This document shows positions 7,593 through 15,984 of a DNA stretch of 64,000 nucleotides, piece after piece. Within the stretch, counting starts at the first letter, position 1. Each line of letters opens with the position of its first letter. The translations under genes and the position numbers were made by a program. The notes under the pieces were generated by a model. The model saw nothing but the letters and a program-made list of their open reading frames with translations, was not told where the DNA came from and ran no database searches. The DNA is from Clostridiales bacterium CHKCI001 (GTDB lineage: Bacteria; Bacillota; Clostridia; Lachnospirales; Lachnospiraceae), in contig FCNS01000014.1 of the NCBI GenBank assembly GCA_900045905.1, forward strand, positions 1 through 64,000, in the 5' to 3' direction.

Positions 7593-8567
7593 TTAAATAG
7601 ACTCATTGACAGTAACTACAATTTTACCGTTTACGGTGCCAGAATCCATTGCAATACAAGCTTTTGTAATCTCAGAAAAGGAGAATATTTTTCCAACATA
7701 AGGAGTTAGCTTATGTTCTGTTAAGAAGAAATAAATATCATCTATAGTTTCCTGTGTAGGATAATTGCTAAAGAAACTACTTAGATACACGCCATTGGGA
7801 ATAAATTTAATTGGATCAAAGTTGTTGAGAACATACAAACCACCTAAAATGCCAGTATTACAGACAATACCTCCTTTTTCTACACATCGCAGAGTATCGT
7901 AAAGTGTTTTGGGGCCTACAAGTTCTAATGCTTTTGTAATATTGGATCGTGTACCTGCCAATGTTCCTGTATCTAAGATTGCTTCATCTGCCTCATGCAA
8001 AAATAATAGTTTCTCTTTTTTATGTGTTGTAGCAATAACTTTGCATCCGATTGATTTTGCAATTTGAATCGCTGCATATCCTAATGCACAAGTACCGCCT
8101 CTTATTAGCAAGGTATCTTCTGGTTTTAAATCTAAACATTCAAATAGGGAACCCCATGCTGTAAAGTAGGTTTCAGGTATAGCCGCTAGTCTTGCCCAAG
8201 GTAATTCAGAATGGATGGCAAATACATTCTGTATAGGCACCAGAGCATATTCTGCATAACTGCCGTCAAAACTGCGTCCCATACCTTCCATTAAAGCTGT
8301 TACTTTCTGTCCTATTGTAAAGTTGCTGTCCGATGCATCCACAATTTCTCCAACACATTCAATGCCAGGAATAATTGGTTTTTGGATATAGTTTGCTTGA
8401 ATCTCAGATAATCGTAAAATCTGTTCCGAATGATTTAGACCAAATGCTTTTATTTTTACTAGCACCCAGCCAGGTTTTATTTTTGGAACAGGAAAATCGG
8501 TTAATGTGATATCGGAAGCTTTCGTAACGTTATTTAGCACAACTGCTTTCATTGTTTTTGGAATCAT
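7593..8567 (-). CDS. Zinc-type/quinone oxidoreductase of the MDR family
   Basis: A medium-chain dehydrogenase/reductase of 324 residues. The N-terminal GroES-like domain includes IIPGIECVGEIVDASDSNF; the Rossmann domain has a nucleotide-binding loop near IRGGTCALGYAAIQIAK. It lacks the CGTD/GHE catalytic zinc ligands and the structural four-Cys lobe, so it fits the quinone-oxidoreductase (zeta-crystallin) branch using NADPH on enones or quinones. The frame stays open for 34 codons upstream, but the ATG at 8567 has GGGAGG six to seven bases before it and is the real start. It is divergent from an HxlR regulator, the usual arrangement for stress-induced reductases. Confidence 0.8.
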   Translation of the reverse strand: MIPKTMKAVVLNNVTKASDITLTDFPVPKIKPGWVLVKIKAFGLNHSEQILRLSEIQANYIQKPIIPGIECVGEIVDASDSNFTIGQKVTALMEGMGRSFDGSYAEYALVPIQNVFAIHSELPWARLAAIPETYFTAWGSLFECLDLKPEDTLLIRGGTCALGYAAIQIAKSIGCKVIATTHKKEKLLFLHEADEAILDTGTLAGTRSNITKALELVGPKTLYDTLRCVEKGGIVCNTGILGGLYVLNNFDPIKFIPNGVYLSSFFSNYPTQETIDDIYFFLTEHKLTPYVGKIFSFSEITKACIAMDSGTVNGKIVVTVNESI

Positions 8568-8619
8568 AATTAACCTCCCTCTAATAGTTAGAATTGGCTT
8601 TGTAAACCTCTCTTTTTGA

Positions 8620-8648
8620 TTTATAATTCTATTATAATCTAAGATCAA
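8620..8648 (-). promoter_or_regulatory. Promoter of the oxidoreductase
   Basis: On the minus strand: TTGATC (8643-8648), a 17-base spacer, then TATAAA (8620-8625). Confidence 0.55.
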
Positions 8649-8710
8649 AAGAAGGAATAGTACGCACAAATTTATGACTTAGTTACTTTTTTATAACTGC
8701 TTAAATTCTC

Positions 8711-8739
8711 TTGCATCCAATAGGGGATTCAATTATAAT
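8711..8739 (+). promoter_or_regulatory. Promoter of the HxlR-family gene
   Basis: TTGCAT (8711-8716), a 17-base spacer, then TATAAT (8734-8739). It is about 60 bases from the divergent promoter, so one HxlR dimer could control both. Confidence 0.7.
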
Positions 8740-8775
8740 TGAAACGCTTTACTAGAAATGAATGGAGGTATGATT

Positions 8776-9102
8776 ATGCTGACGAAGGAAGAAATGCCTG
8801 CTTGCCCAGTGGCAACAACTGTTTCACTAATAGGAAGTAAATGGAAGTTATTGATTCTAAGAAATTTATTGATACGTCCGTGGCGGTTTAATGAATTAAA
8901 AAAAGACTTAGAGGGTATTAGTCAGAAAGTTTTAACAGATAGTCTACGCTCAATGGAAAAAGATGGAATTATCACTCGAACCGTTTATCCTGAAGTACCG
9001 CCTCGCGTGGAATATGCTTTAAGTGAATTAGGAGAGTCGATGCGTCCAATCATTCATGTGATGGAGAAGTGGGGAATAGAATATAAAAAGAATATGCAAT
9101 AA
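8776..9102 (+). CDS. HxlR-family transcriptional regulator
   Basis: A winged-helix protein of 108 residues with the family pattern CPVATTVSLIGSKWKLLILRNL near the N terminus and RFNELKKDLEGISQKVLTDSL as the recognition helix. The Cys of the CPV motif (residue 9 from the chosen start) is the usual sensing thiol in this family (HypR, YodB type). GGAGG lies seven bases before the ATG at 8776; the ATG six bases earlier would be too close to it. It is divergent from the MDR oxidoreductase, its likely target, and may sense electrophiles or disulfide stress. Confidence 0.85.
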   Translation: MLTKEEMPACPVATTVSLIGSKWKLLILRNLLIRPWRFNELKKDLEGISQKVLTDSLRSMEKDGIITRTVYPEVPPRVEYALSELGESMRPIIHVMEKWGIEYKKNMQ

Positions 9103-9146
9103 CGTAGAGAGAAAAAGATACTAGGAAACTGTTAGGAGAAAATAAA

Positions 9147-9764
9147 ATGCTTGAGGAAAATTTAGTGAATGCAGAGAAAGTTGTTATTCGAGTTGCAACA
9201 GTTGGGGATGCAGAAAGGTTATTGCAGATTTATGCACCTTATGTTGTCAATACAGCAATTACGTTTGAGTATGAAGTTCCTACTGTTCAGGAATTTAGAA
9301 AAAGGATTTATCATGTATTAGAAAGATATCCATACTTAGTTGCAGAAAAAAATGAAGAATTATTAGGATTTGCATATGCAAGTGCATTTCATGAGAGAGC
9401 AGCGTATGACTGGGCAGTGGAAACATCCATCTATATCTGTATGGATAAGAGAAAAGTGGGAATTGGCCGAAAGTTACATGATTGTTTGGAGAAAATATTA
9501 AAAGAACAAGGGGTATTGAATTTGAATGCTTGTATTGCATATCCTAGAAACGAAGATGAATATTTGACCAAAAATAGTGTGGAATTTCATAGTCATCTTG
9601 GGTATCGTTTGGTTGGTGAATTTTATCAGTGCGGATATAAATTTAATCGCTGGTATAATATGGTTTGGATGGAAAAACAGATAGGAGAGCATATTTCTAA
9701 CCAGCCAGCAGTTAAAAATTTCAATTTCATTCGAAAGAAAGTAGAAACAGAAAAAAGTTTGTAG
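9147..9764 (+). CDS. GNAT N-acetyltransferase, phosphinothricin-acetyltransferase-like
   Basis: A 205-residue cytoplasmic acetyltransferase. IRVATVGDAERLLQIYAPYV opens the GNAT fold, ITFEYEVP and FAYASAFHERAAYDW match the Pat/YncA branch, and GIGRKLHDCLEKIL is the acetyl-CoA pyrophosphate loop. Such enzymes acetylate amino groups of small molecules such as amino-acid analogues. The ribosome site AGGAGAA precedes the ATG. It lies 44 bases after the HxlR gene on the same strand and may be co-transcribed. A strong terminator follows. Confidence 0.82.
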   Translation: MLEENLVNAEKVVIRVATVGDAERLLQIYAPYVVNTAITFEYEVPTVQEFRKRIYHVLERYPYLVAEKNEELLGFAYASAFHERAAYDWAVETSIYICMDKRKVGIGRKLHDCLEKILKEQGVLNLNACIAYPRNEDEYLTKNSVEFHSHLGYRLVGEFYQCGYKFNRWYNMVWMEKQIGEHISNQPAVKNFNFIRKKVETEKSL

Positions 9765-9810
9765 TTAATATCGATGAGCTACAATGAAAAAGTGTAAATA
9801 TAGTAGTTAT

Positions 9811-9857
9811 AAGGAGTGGGTTAATTATTGATGATTCAATTAACTTGCTCCTTTTTT
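9811..9857 (+). terminator. Terminator after the GNAT gene
   Basis: AAGGAG..GGTTAATT pairs with AATTAAC..GCTCCTT and is followed by TTTTT. Confidence 0.88.
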
Positions 9858-9965
9858 AATGATACAGAAATGAGAAAATAGAATCAATAATTCAAATAAA
9901 AAATGGGAAAAACTGTAACATTATGGTCAAATAATTGTTAAATAAGTATAAGAGGGGGTGAGAAT

Positions 9966-10466
9966 CTGGAAAATAAGTTATTAGAACAGTTGTATACAAC
10001 CTATTATAAAGAATTATTTTTATACATATATGGGTTATGCGGTCAAAAAGCGATGACGGAAGATATTCTACAGGAGACATATTTGCGAGCGTTAATTTCC
10101 TTAAAAGATTCTCACACAAATTTTAGGGCATGGTTATATATGGTAGCAAGGAATCTTTGCTTTAATATAATGAAAAAGAATCTTAGGACCGTTTCCATGA
10201 GTGAAGAAATTGAGAACATAACATATTTTTCCAAAACAGACCTGTTGCATGAAATCATTTTAGATGAGGAAAAAAATGCGTTGTGGAATGCTCTTAGAAA
10301 GTTATCAGATAAAAAGAGAGAAGTGATCTTATTACAGTATTTTGCTGGTTTTGATCAGAGAAAAATTGCAGCAGTTTTGCAAATTACTCCAGAAAATGTA
10401 CGAATTCTAAGTTATCGAGCCAAAAAAGAATTGAAAAAATTGTTGGGAGGTGAAAGGAAGTTATGA
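9966..10466 (+). CDS. ECF-type sigma factor
   Basis: A sigma-70 family protein of about 166 residues with region 2 (DILQETYLRALISL, then FRAWLYMVARNLCFN) and region 4 (LWNALRKLSDKKREVILLQYF and the ITPENVRILSYRAKKELKK helix). It redirects RNA polymerase to a small regulon. In-frame starts are a TTG at 9990 and a CTG at 9966. The CTG is preceded at the right distance by GGGGGTGA and gives the N terminus xENKLLEQLYTTYYKELF that sigma factors of this type normally have, so I take CTG as the start. The anti-sigma gene overlaps by four bases. Confidence 0.82.
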   Translation: MENKLLEQLYTTYYKELFLYIYGLCGQKAMTEDILQETYLRALISLKDSHTNFRAWLYMVARNLCFNIMKKNLRTVSMSEEIENITYFSKTDLLHEIILDEEKNALWNALRKLSDKKREVILLQYFAGFDQRKIAAVLQITPENVRILSYRAKKELKKLLGGERKL

Positions 10467-11704
10467 CATATCAAGAGAAATTGAAAATATATCAGTCAGG
10501 AGGTTTATCAGAGGAAGAAAGAAAGGAAGTTGAGTATGAAATTGAAAAGTATGAGGCAATCAGCAACTATTTGTATGAGCAAGAAAGTGTTCCTAGTTTA
10601 GATGAATTATTGCTCAATCCAGAAGGTTCAGATGAGAAAGAAGAAACTCTGGAGAAGAAAGAAATCAATTTTGCAGAGTTAGTAAATCATTCGATTCATC
10701 GTGCGTTTCGTCGTTTAGGTATTATAATAGTAACGGTTTCCCTGGCCATTGTTTTATTTATTCAATTTGCTTTACCCCATATTGTATCGATGTTTTATTA
10801 TGATCCGTCTGCAAAAAATGGAACATATGGGAATCAAATGAGCCTAGATATGGCAGTATACTCTGAATTATTTCTGCCATGTATGAGACGTGATACAGTA
10901 GTAGTAGAAGATAACGGCTATGGGAATTATGATATTAGTATTAATCAGACAGCGACCTATACAGGACAGTTTATAAATGTATCTGGAGAAATAAAGAGGG
11001 GAAAGTTGAAATTATTTGATACGAATATTTTAAAAGAACCAACAGAAAATGCTTTTGCATGGTATCAAGTAGACGGAGATAAGACGAAAACGTTGGAAGA
11101 GCTGCTTCAGCCAACTGGAAATGAACATATTAATATGTGTGCGGCAGGAGAGCCAGAAGAAGCGTTAAAAATAATACAGGAACTGGATGATAGAGAAAAA
11201 TATATCGGTTATGTATCTTTAAATCAGTTGATGGATTATGAGAGTTTTATGAAATATATGGAGAATTATGATAATCTAGGTTCTTTATGGTGCGCGGTGC
11301 AGACAGAGGAATGGACGGATGAGCATATGTTCAGAGCTTCTAATATTGGGTTCTCGTGTGATTTAGACTGGTCTACTCAATTAAGCTATGATGAGATGAT
11401 ATACCCAGAATTAATATTATGGCAGTCGGAAGAAAATATGAAATGGGATAAGATAGAAGAAAATATAAGAGAGGAACAATATATGACAACTCATTTTACT
11501 AGCCTGCTGAATTATTTGTCCGACCAAAAGGAATTTTGCAGTATGATGGGAAAAGAGCCACAGGCATTAAAGGAAATAGTTAAATACGTGTCTAATTATG
11601 GATTAGAAGTATATGGATTTGCAGCCATTATGAGTAAACAGCTTATGTTAGAGTTATCAGAACAACCCGAAATATATGAGATATATGTTCAGAAGATACC
11701 ATAA
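10463..11704 (+). CDS. Membrane anti-sigma factor
   Basis: A 413-residue single-pass membrane protein. The cytoplasmic N terminus (1-87) has an acidic helical region (LSEEERKEVEYEIEKYE) for holding the sigma factor. One membrane helix runs about 88-112, and the outside domain is large (about 290 residues) and Asp/Glu/Tyr-rich. The architecture matches the sigma-factor-regulator family and is not the zinc-binding ZAS type: no HxxxCxxC motif is seen. The start overlaps the sigma stop (ATGA), indicating translational coupling. The signal is unknown; the large outer domain suggests an envelope stimulus. Confidence 0.78.
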   Translation: MTYQEKLKIYQSGGLSEEERKEVEYEIEKYEAISNYLYEQESVPSLDELLLNPEGSDEKEETLEKKEINFAELVNHSIHRAFRRLGIIIVTVSLAIVLFIQFALPHIVSMFYYDPSAKNGTYGNQMSLDMAVYSELFLPCMRRDTVVVEDNGYGNYDISINQTATYTGQFINVSGEIKRGKLKLFDTNILKEPTENAFAWYQVDGDKTKTLEELLQPTGNEHINMCAAGEPEEALKIIQELDDREKYIGYVSLNQLMDYESFMKYMENYDNLGSLWCAVQTEEWTDEHMFRASNIGFSCDLDWSTQLSYDEMIYPELILWQSEENMKWDKIEENIREEQYMTTHFTSLLNYLSDQKEFCSMMGKEPQALKEIVKYVSNYGLEVYGFAAIMSKQLMLELSEQPEIYEIYVQKIP

Positions 11705-11773
11705 TATTCAATGAATTTTAATGTATATAGTTTTAGATGGAACTTATAAAATACAAACGTGATTCATATAAAT

Positions 11774-11837
11774 AAAAAACTCTATGTAAGTTAATTTATT
11801 TCCCATCAAGTTGATGCTCCATTACATAGAGTTTTTT
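11774..11837. terminator. Bidirectional terminator between convergent genes
   Basis: AAAAAACTCTATGTAA pairs perfectly with TTACATAGAGTTTTTT across a 32-base loop. A/T runs on both sides allow it to act for the anti-sigma gene and for the dehydrogenase that ends at 11905. Confidence 0.88.
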
Positions 11838-11840
11838 CTA

Positions 11841-11888
11841 GTTATTGTGGTATGCAAAAAGAAGCTCCAATGGAGGTTTCTTTGGTTA
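11841..11888 (+). repeat. Interspersed repeat R1, copy 4
   Basis: GTTATTGTGGTATGCAAAAA, then GAAGCTCCAATGGAGGTTTC and TTTGGTT. GAAGCTCC and GGAGGTTTC form an internal hairpin. It directly follows the terminator. Confidence 0.85.
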
Positions 11889-11904
11889 CCTATTTCGCAA
11901 AAAA

Positions 11905-12915
11905 TTAAAATTTAATTACTACATTTAAAGCTTTTTGTGTATCTGCGGCTGTCTGAAGTGCTTCGGATAATTTTTCCAATGGAAATTCATGTGTAATGAT
12001 AGATTCAATATTCCATCTGCCGCTTTTCATAATTTCCATCACATCTCTTACATCTTCGGGCATATATCCGCCAGAACCGATAATGCTTTTTTGAGCATAG
12101 GTGATATGAAGGAGATCGAGATTTCGGAGTGCACGGTTCACAGCGACAGTTACAAAACGAGAACCAATTTTTCCGCTGTCCATAAAAAGATTTAGTATAG
12201 ATTCTGCTCCTGCTGCATCAATGAAAATGTCAATATTAGCAGTAAGTCCATTTAAAGCATGTGCTTCACCAAAATATTCTTTGGTTACCTTTGTATAATC
12301 ATCGGTTTCCATGTTGCATACAGAAAATCCTAAATTCTTTATAATGTTTAAGCGGAAGTCGGATATGTCACATATCATTACTTTTTTTACTCCAAACCAT
12401 TTTAGAGCAATTGCTGCTGCTATACCAATCGTTCCGCAGCCAAATACAATTGCGGTTTCCGTAGTTTGGGGCAAAGAACGTCTGGCAGCACGGCAGCCTA
12501 CCGTAAAAGGTTCAATAAGGCAAGCGGTTTTGTCGGATATAGAAGAACTAACATCATATAGAGAATGATTCGGTTTGGCATCTGGTATCAATATGTATTC
12601 TGAAAATCCTCCAATCGTTCCAGCTCGACTTGTATCTCCTTTGGCATAGAGCGGATAAGGGTAAACACGCTGACCGACAATAAAATCTGTCACTTTTGAT
12701 CCTATGGCAGCAACTCTTGAGATCGTTTCATGACCAAATTCACCTCCAATTGTTATGCGGTGCCCTGTATTAGGGCCGTGAGTATAGACAGCAACATCTG
12801 TGCCACAGATACTGGAATAAATATTTTGAATTAATACATCGTGTTCACCTAATTTGGGAATAGGAAACTCTTTTATAACGATATTTTGTTGTCCCATATA
12901 AATTGCTGATTTCAT
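11905..12915 (-). CDS. Zinc-dependent alcohol/polyol dehydrogenase
   Basis: A 336-residue MDR dehydrogenase with catalytic zinc ligands in SSICGTDVAVYTHGP (Cys) and GGEFGHETISRVAAIG (His-Glu) and a Rossmann loop IVFGCGTIGIAAAIALKWFG. It resembles sorbitol/threonine/butanediol dehydrogenases, but the structural-zinc lobe with four cysteines is missing or reduced, leaving the substrate open. GAGG lies upstream of the ATG. It is divergent from a TetR regulator that probably controls it, and it converges on the anti-sigma gene. Confidence 0.8.
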   Translation of the reverse strand: MKSAIYMGQQNIVIKEFPIPKLGEHDVLIQNIYSSICGTDVAVYTHGPNTGHRITIGGEFGHETISRVAAIGSKVTDFIVGQRVYPYPLYAKGDTSRAGTIGGFSEYILIPDAKPNHSLYDVSSSISDKTACLIEPFTVGCRAARRSLPQTTETAIVFGCGTIGIAAAIALKWFGVKKVMICDISDFRLNIIKNLGFSVCNMETDDYTKVTKEYFGEAHALNGLTANIDIFIDAAGAESILNLFMDSGKIGSRFVTVAVNRALRNLDLLHITYAQKSIIGSGGYMPEDVRDVMEIMKSGRWNIESIITHEFPLEKLSEALQTAADTQKALNVVIKF

Positions 12916-13085
12916 AATTACCTCCTAATTCTGTACTTTCCAAAAGATATCGGATTAAACTACGTTTTACATATAAGTTCAATATACATTGCCTGTTGGC
13001 TATAAATATAGTATACTAATAACAAATAGTTTTAGGCAATCGTCAATATCCCAATTTGTGTTGGAATAATAAAATGGAGTACGAT

Positions 13086-13649
13086 ATGAATGTAAAAAAT
13101 AATCGACGTTTTCACGATACGGAAATTAGTATGGAAGCAGCAATGTTGGATCTTATGAAGGAAATGGAGTTTGAAAAGATTACAGTAAAGAAAATCTGTG
13201 AAAGGGCACAAGTAAATCGTTCTACGTTTTATGCACATTTTATGGATATTTATGATATGATGGATAAAATGGAACAAGAGCTTGGCAAGGAACTGTTAAA
13301 TAGTTATTTGGAGCATAATTTGCCAGAGGAAAGAACGATGTTTTCCATACAATCGTTTCATCTGTTTTTGCAGCATATAAAGAAACATCATTATTTTTAT
13401 AAAATTAATTTAAAGACTAGAAAAGAATTTCCGTTGAAACAGGGATATGAGTGTATGTGGAATGATATCATTAAGCTACGCTGTGAGCAGGCAGGGATAT
13501 CTTCAGAAGAAGATATGATGTATTATTTTATTTATTTTCAAGCGGGATTTACAATGTTATTAAAACACTGGGTGGATACTGATTGTAAAGAAGAGGAAGA
13601 AAAACTTGCTGAAATTATAGAAAATTGTATTCCATCTGTTTTGAAATGA
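13086..13649 (+). CDS. TetR-family regulator
   Basis: A 187-residue regulator with an N-terminal helix-turn-helix (residues about 10-55: FEKITVKKICERAQVNRSTF, then YAHFMDIYDMM) and an all-helical C-terminal ligand domain with a YYFIYFQAGFTMLLKHWVD segment typical of the YsiA/TetR_C group. GGAG lies six bases before the ATG at 13086; in-frame codons upstream have no such site. The divergent zinc dehydrogenase is the likely target. Confidence 0.82.
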   Translation: MNVKNNRRFHDTEISMEAAMLDLMKEMEFEKITVKKICERAQVNRSTFYAHFMDIYDMMDKMEQELGKELLNSYLEHNLPEERTMFSIQSFHLFLQHIKKHHYFYKINLKTRKEFPLKQGYECMWNDIIKLRCEQAGISSEEDMMYYFIYFQAGFTMLLKHWVDTDCKEEEEKLAEIIENCIPSVLK

Positions 13650-13689
13650 AACGATTAGTAAATAAATGACTTATTATGGGAGGAATTAT

Positions 13690-14013
13690 ATGGCTAAATT
13701 AGAACAAAATCTGTATGGAGAGTTTGATGAAATACTGAAACGAATTGAAGAGGGAATACTAAATGGAAGTGTATCGGCATCATTGGAAGATTCCAGTGAT
13801 TTCTATGAGGGGACAGCTCGTTGCAGTGTCCGTGTGTTTGAGCGATATAGTTATGCTGGAGGGAATCGTGTGAGTTTAAATGTGACTTTATTTCAAAATG
13901 GAGGAGCAATTAGATTGTCAGCGATTACCTCTGGTGGAAGTCAGGCAATGTTTTGGAAAGTGAACACATGGGGAGAGGAAGCATTTTTAGATAAGTTAAG
14001 GGAATTACTGTAA
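13690..14013 (+). CDS. DUF6054-like protein
   Basis: A 107-residue small protein starting MAKLEQNLYGEFDEILKRIE, with the conserved-looking tail SAITSGGSQAMFWKVNTWGEE. I recognise it as the DUF6054 type common in Lachnospiraceae; the function is unknown. There are no membrane segments. GGGAGGA sits before the ATG at 13690. It starts 40 bases after the TetR gene on the same strand and may share its transcript. Confidence 0.75.
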   Translation: MAKLEQNLYGEFDEILKRIEEGILNGSVSASLEDSSDFYEGTARCSVRVFERYSYAGGNRVSLNVTLFQNGGAIRLSAITSGGSQAMFWKVNTWGEEAFLDKLRELL

Positions 14014-14048
14014 AAGAAAATGTTACTCCTGATCCTTAAAAATAAGAG

Positions 14049-14104
14049 TATCCCGTGAAATCCAGATTTTTTTGCGATTCTGGGTTATTACGGGATTCTT
14101 TTAT
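14049..14104 (+). terminator. Terminator after the DUF6054 gene
   Basis: TATCCCGTGA-AATCCAGA pairs with TCTGGGTT-ATTACGGGAT (two short mismatches) and is followed by TCTTTTATTTTT. Confidence 0.8.
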
Positions 14105-14205
14105 TTTTCCAATGGTTCTGTTCTGGCTGGTTTTTCATTATTGTCTATATTATAATGAATCTATTTCTACACTATAATTATGAAAATACATTTGGGAGGG
14201 GATCA

Positions 14206-14389
14206 ATGGATCAGATAATCAGGATACAAGAAAATGGAATTTATATCGTATTTAAAATATTAGAGGATGGAATGATTCGATTTCTTCATTTTTCATATAC
14301 GAAAGAATGATATTTTACAGGGCGGTTTTAGCAATACAAATGAAATGAAACAGCGTCTAAATATTCGTTCTATCGTGGATACGTATTAA
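14206..14389 (+). pseudogene. Gene remnant, possibly the N terminus of an alpha-galactosidase
   Basis: An ATG at 14206 has an excellent ribosome site (GGGAGGGG) and codes for 34 residues (MDQIIRIQENGIYIVFKILE...) before a stop at 14308. The beginning resembles the N terminus of GH36 alpha-galactosidases. A second open stretch, in another frame (QGGFSNTNEMKQRLNIRSIV), runs to a TAA at 14387. Neither is a complete gene, so this looks like a deletion scar with fragments left behind. The alpha-galactosidase assignment is tentative. Confidence 0.4.
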
Positions 14390-14546
14390 GAGATTTAGAG
14401 TACTGCTTTTTGTTCAAGTATTTATAATACATAAAATCGTTTAGACGGCAGTCAATCCATTATTTGGTTACAAAAATATATTGGCAAATATCAATTTGAC
14501 AAATATACTATTATCATATCGGAAAAAATGAATATGAGGTGAATCA

Positions 14547-14843
14547 GTGGAAAATACTTATGAAGAAAATGTAAAGGTTTTCAAGGCTTTATGTGATATG
14601 AATCGTTTGAAAATCTTGTAACTTTTGCAAAGTGGCGAAAAATGTTCCTGTATACTTTTAGAGGAATTGAGTATCAGTCAATCAACATTATCTCATCACA
14701 TGAAAATTTTGTGTGATAGTGGGATTGTAACCTATCACCGTGAGGGGAAATGGACGTATTACTCTATTAGTACACAAGGAAGTCACTATGCAGTAGAATT
14801 GTTGAAACGTCTTACAACGGTTCATGTGAGAAATGATTTTTAA
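14547..14843 (+). pseudogene. arsR: ArsR-family regulator with an internal stop
   Basis: From the GTG at 14547 (ribosome site GAGGTGA) the frame reads VENTYEENVKVFKALCDMNR, then LKIL, a TAA (14619-14621), then LLQSGEKCSCILLEELSISQ and STLSHHMKILCDSGIV. One nonsense codon, probably GAA to TAA, splits an otherwise complete 98-codon winged-helix ArsR gene. The KCSC pair at the start of the recognition region matches the As(III)-binding cysteines of ArsR. The downstream part could only be made from a weak TTG start and would lack the first helices. Confidence 0.8.
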
Positions 14844-14850
14844 TTTATTT

Positions 14851-14873
14851 ATGCCACTCTTATGAGTGGCATG
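14851..14873 (+). other. Hairpin between arsR and the permease remnant
   Basis: A perfect stem ATGCCACTC/GAGTGGCAT with a 4-base loop. No T-tract follows, so it is not a typical terminator. It could be an RNA-processing or stability element of the former ars transcript. Confidence 0.6.
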
Positions 14874-14939
14874 AGTTCAGTACAACATAGCCAAAAATAT
14901 AGATTTATTATAACCAAAATTAAAAAGCAAGGTAATGAA

Positions 14940-15525
14940 ATGCAAGAATTGAAACGTATTTGGCTGTTTTTTTTAAATCAGATTTTAGGAATGGAATGGA
15001 TGAATAAGTCAATTGGCAAGATTCTAGCTATGTTAGGCATAGATATTGACGGAAAAGTTGGTGGGAGTGTTCAGTTTTTTATTTATGATGTAATTAAGAT
15101 AACGATTTTATTATGTGCGTTGAGTTTGATTATCTCTTATATTCAGAGTTATTTTCCTCCGCAAAGGAGTAAATAGATATTAGGGCGTTTTCACGGAATT
15201 GGAGCAGTGATTCATAATTGGATTCCAGAAACTTGGATTGAAGCAGTATTGGGCAGTAATAATCCGTTTGGTGTTTAGTAGGAATTCCTATGTATGCAGA
15301 TATTTTTGGTACCATACTAGTTGCAGAAGCATTATTATCCAAAGGTGCACAGTTAGGAATGATCTTGTCTTTTATGATGGCGGTTACAACATTAAGCCTA
15401 CCATCTATGATTATGTAAAAAAGGCTGTAAAATCAAAATTACTGACATTATTTATTTTTGTCTGTATGTTTGGAATTATTATAGTAGGATATTTATTTAA
15501 TGTATTCCATACATTTCTAGTATAA
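14940..15525 (+). pseudogene. Decayed ArsP/YraQ-type permease gene
   Basis: The N-terminal part is intact for 78 codons (MQELKRIWLFFLNQILGMEW... to SYIQSYFPPQRSK), then a TAG at 15174. The frame continues as ILGRFHGIGA, after which the conserved middle of the permease, including its Cys-rich signature, is missing. The C-terminal part (GIPMYADIFGTILVAEALLS, then MILSFMMAVTTLSLPSM) appears in another frame, and a further shift leads to KKAVKSKLLTLFIFVCMFG at the end. At least one nonsense, one large deletion and two frameshifts are present. Arsenic export by this protein is lost. Confidence 0.78.
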
Positions 15526-15562
15526 ACTTAAGAAGATATTTTGAGAAAGGGAGAAAATTATA

Positions 15563-15970
15563 ATGAGAAAACCTAAAGTAGCATTTATATGTGTGCATAA
15601 TTCTTGCCGAAGCCAGATAGCAGAAGCATTGGGAAAATATTTAGCTTCGGATGTTTTTGAGAGTTATTCTGCTGGAACTGAAATAAAATCACAAATTAAT
15701 CAGGATGCTGTAAAATATATGAAACAGCAGTATGGTATTGATATGGAAAAAGATCAATACTCGAAATTAATTACTGATATTCCAGTAGCAGATATTGTAA
15801 TTACAATGGGATGTAATGTTGATTGTCCTGTTTTGCCTTGCAGACATAGAGAAGACTGGGGGATAGATGACCCGACGGGAAAAAATGAAAAAACTTTCTT
15901 GGAAACCATTAAAAATATTCATAGTAAAGTCTTGAAGTTAAAAGAAGATATATTGAAAAGTTGTGTATAG
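15563..15970 (+). CDS. arsC: Arsenate reductase, thioredoxin-coupled type
   Basis: A 135-residue enzyme of the low-molecular-weight-phosphatase fold. The P-loop FICVHNSCRSQIAEAL carries the nucleophilic Cys and Arg, MGCNVDCPVLPCRHREDWG carries the redox Cys pair, and DDPTGK has the catalytic Asp. It reduces arsenate to arsenite, which must then be exported. The ribosome site AGAAAGGGAG precedes the ATG. The gene is undamaged although its regulator and permease upstream are broken, so it is either recently orphaned or works with an exporter elsewhere in the genome. Confidence 0.93.
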   Translation: MRKPKVAFICVHNSCRSQIAEALGKYLASDVFESYSAGTEIKSQINQDAVKYMKQQYGIDMEKDQYSKLITDIPVADIVITMGCNVDCPVLPCRHREDWGIDDPTGKNEKTFLETIKNIHSKVLKLKEDILKSCV

Positions 15971-15984
15971 TAAACGTATATGAT

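Noticed and set aside
8568-8669. N-terminal extension of the MDR oxidoreductase by 34 codons
   Set aside because: It covers the promoter and lacks a ribosome site; the ATG at 8567 has GGGAGG.
14496-14524. Promoter for arsR from TTGACA at 14496
   Set aside because: A clean -35 is present, but no acceptable -10 box lies 16 to 18 bases downstream.
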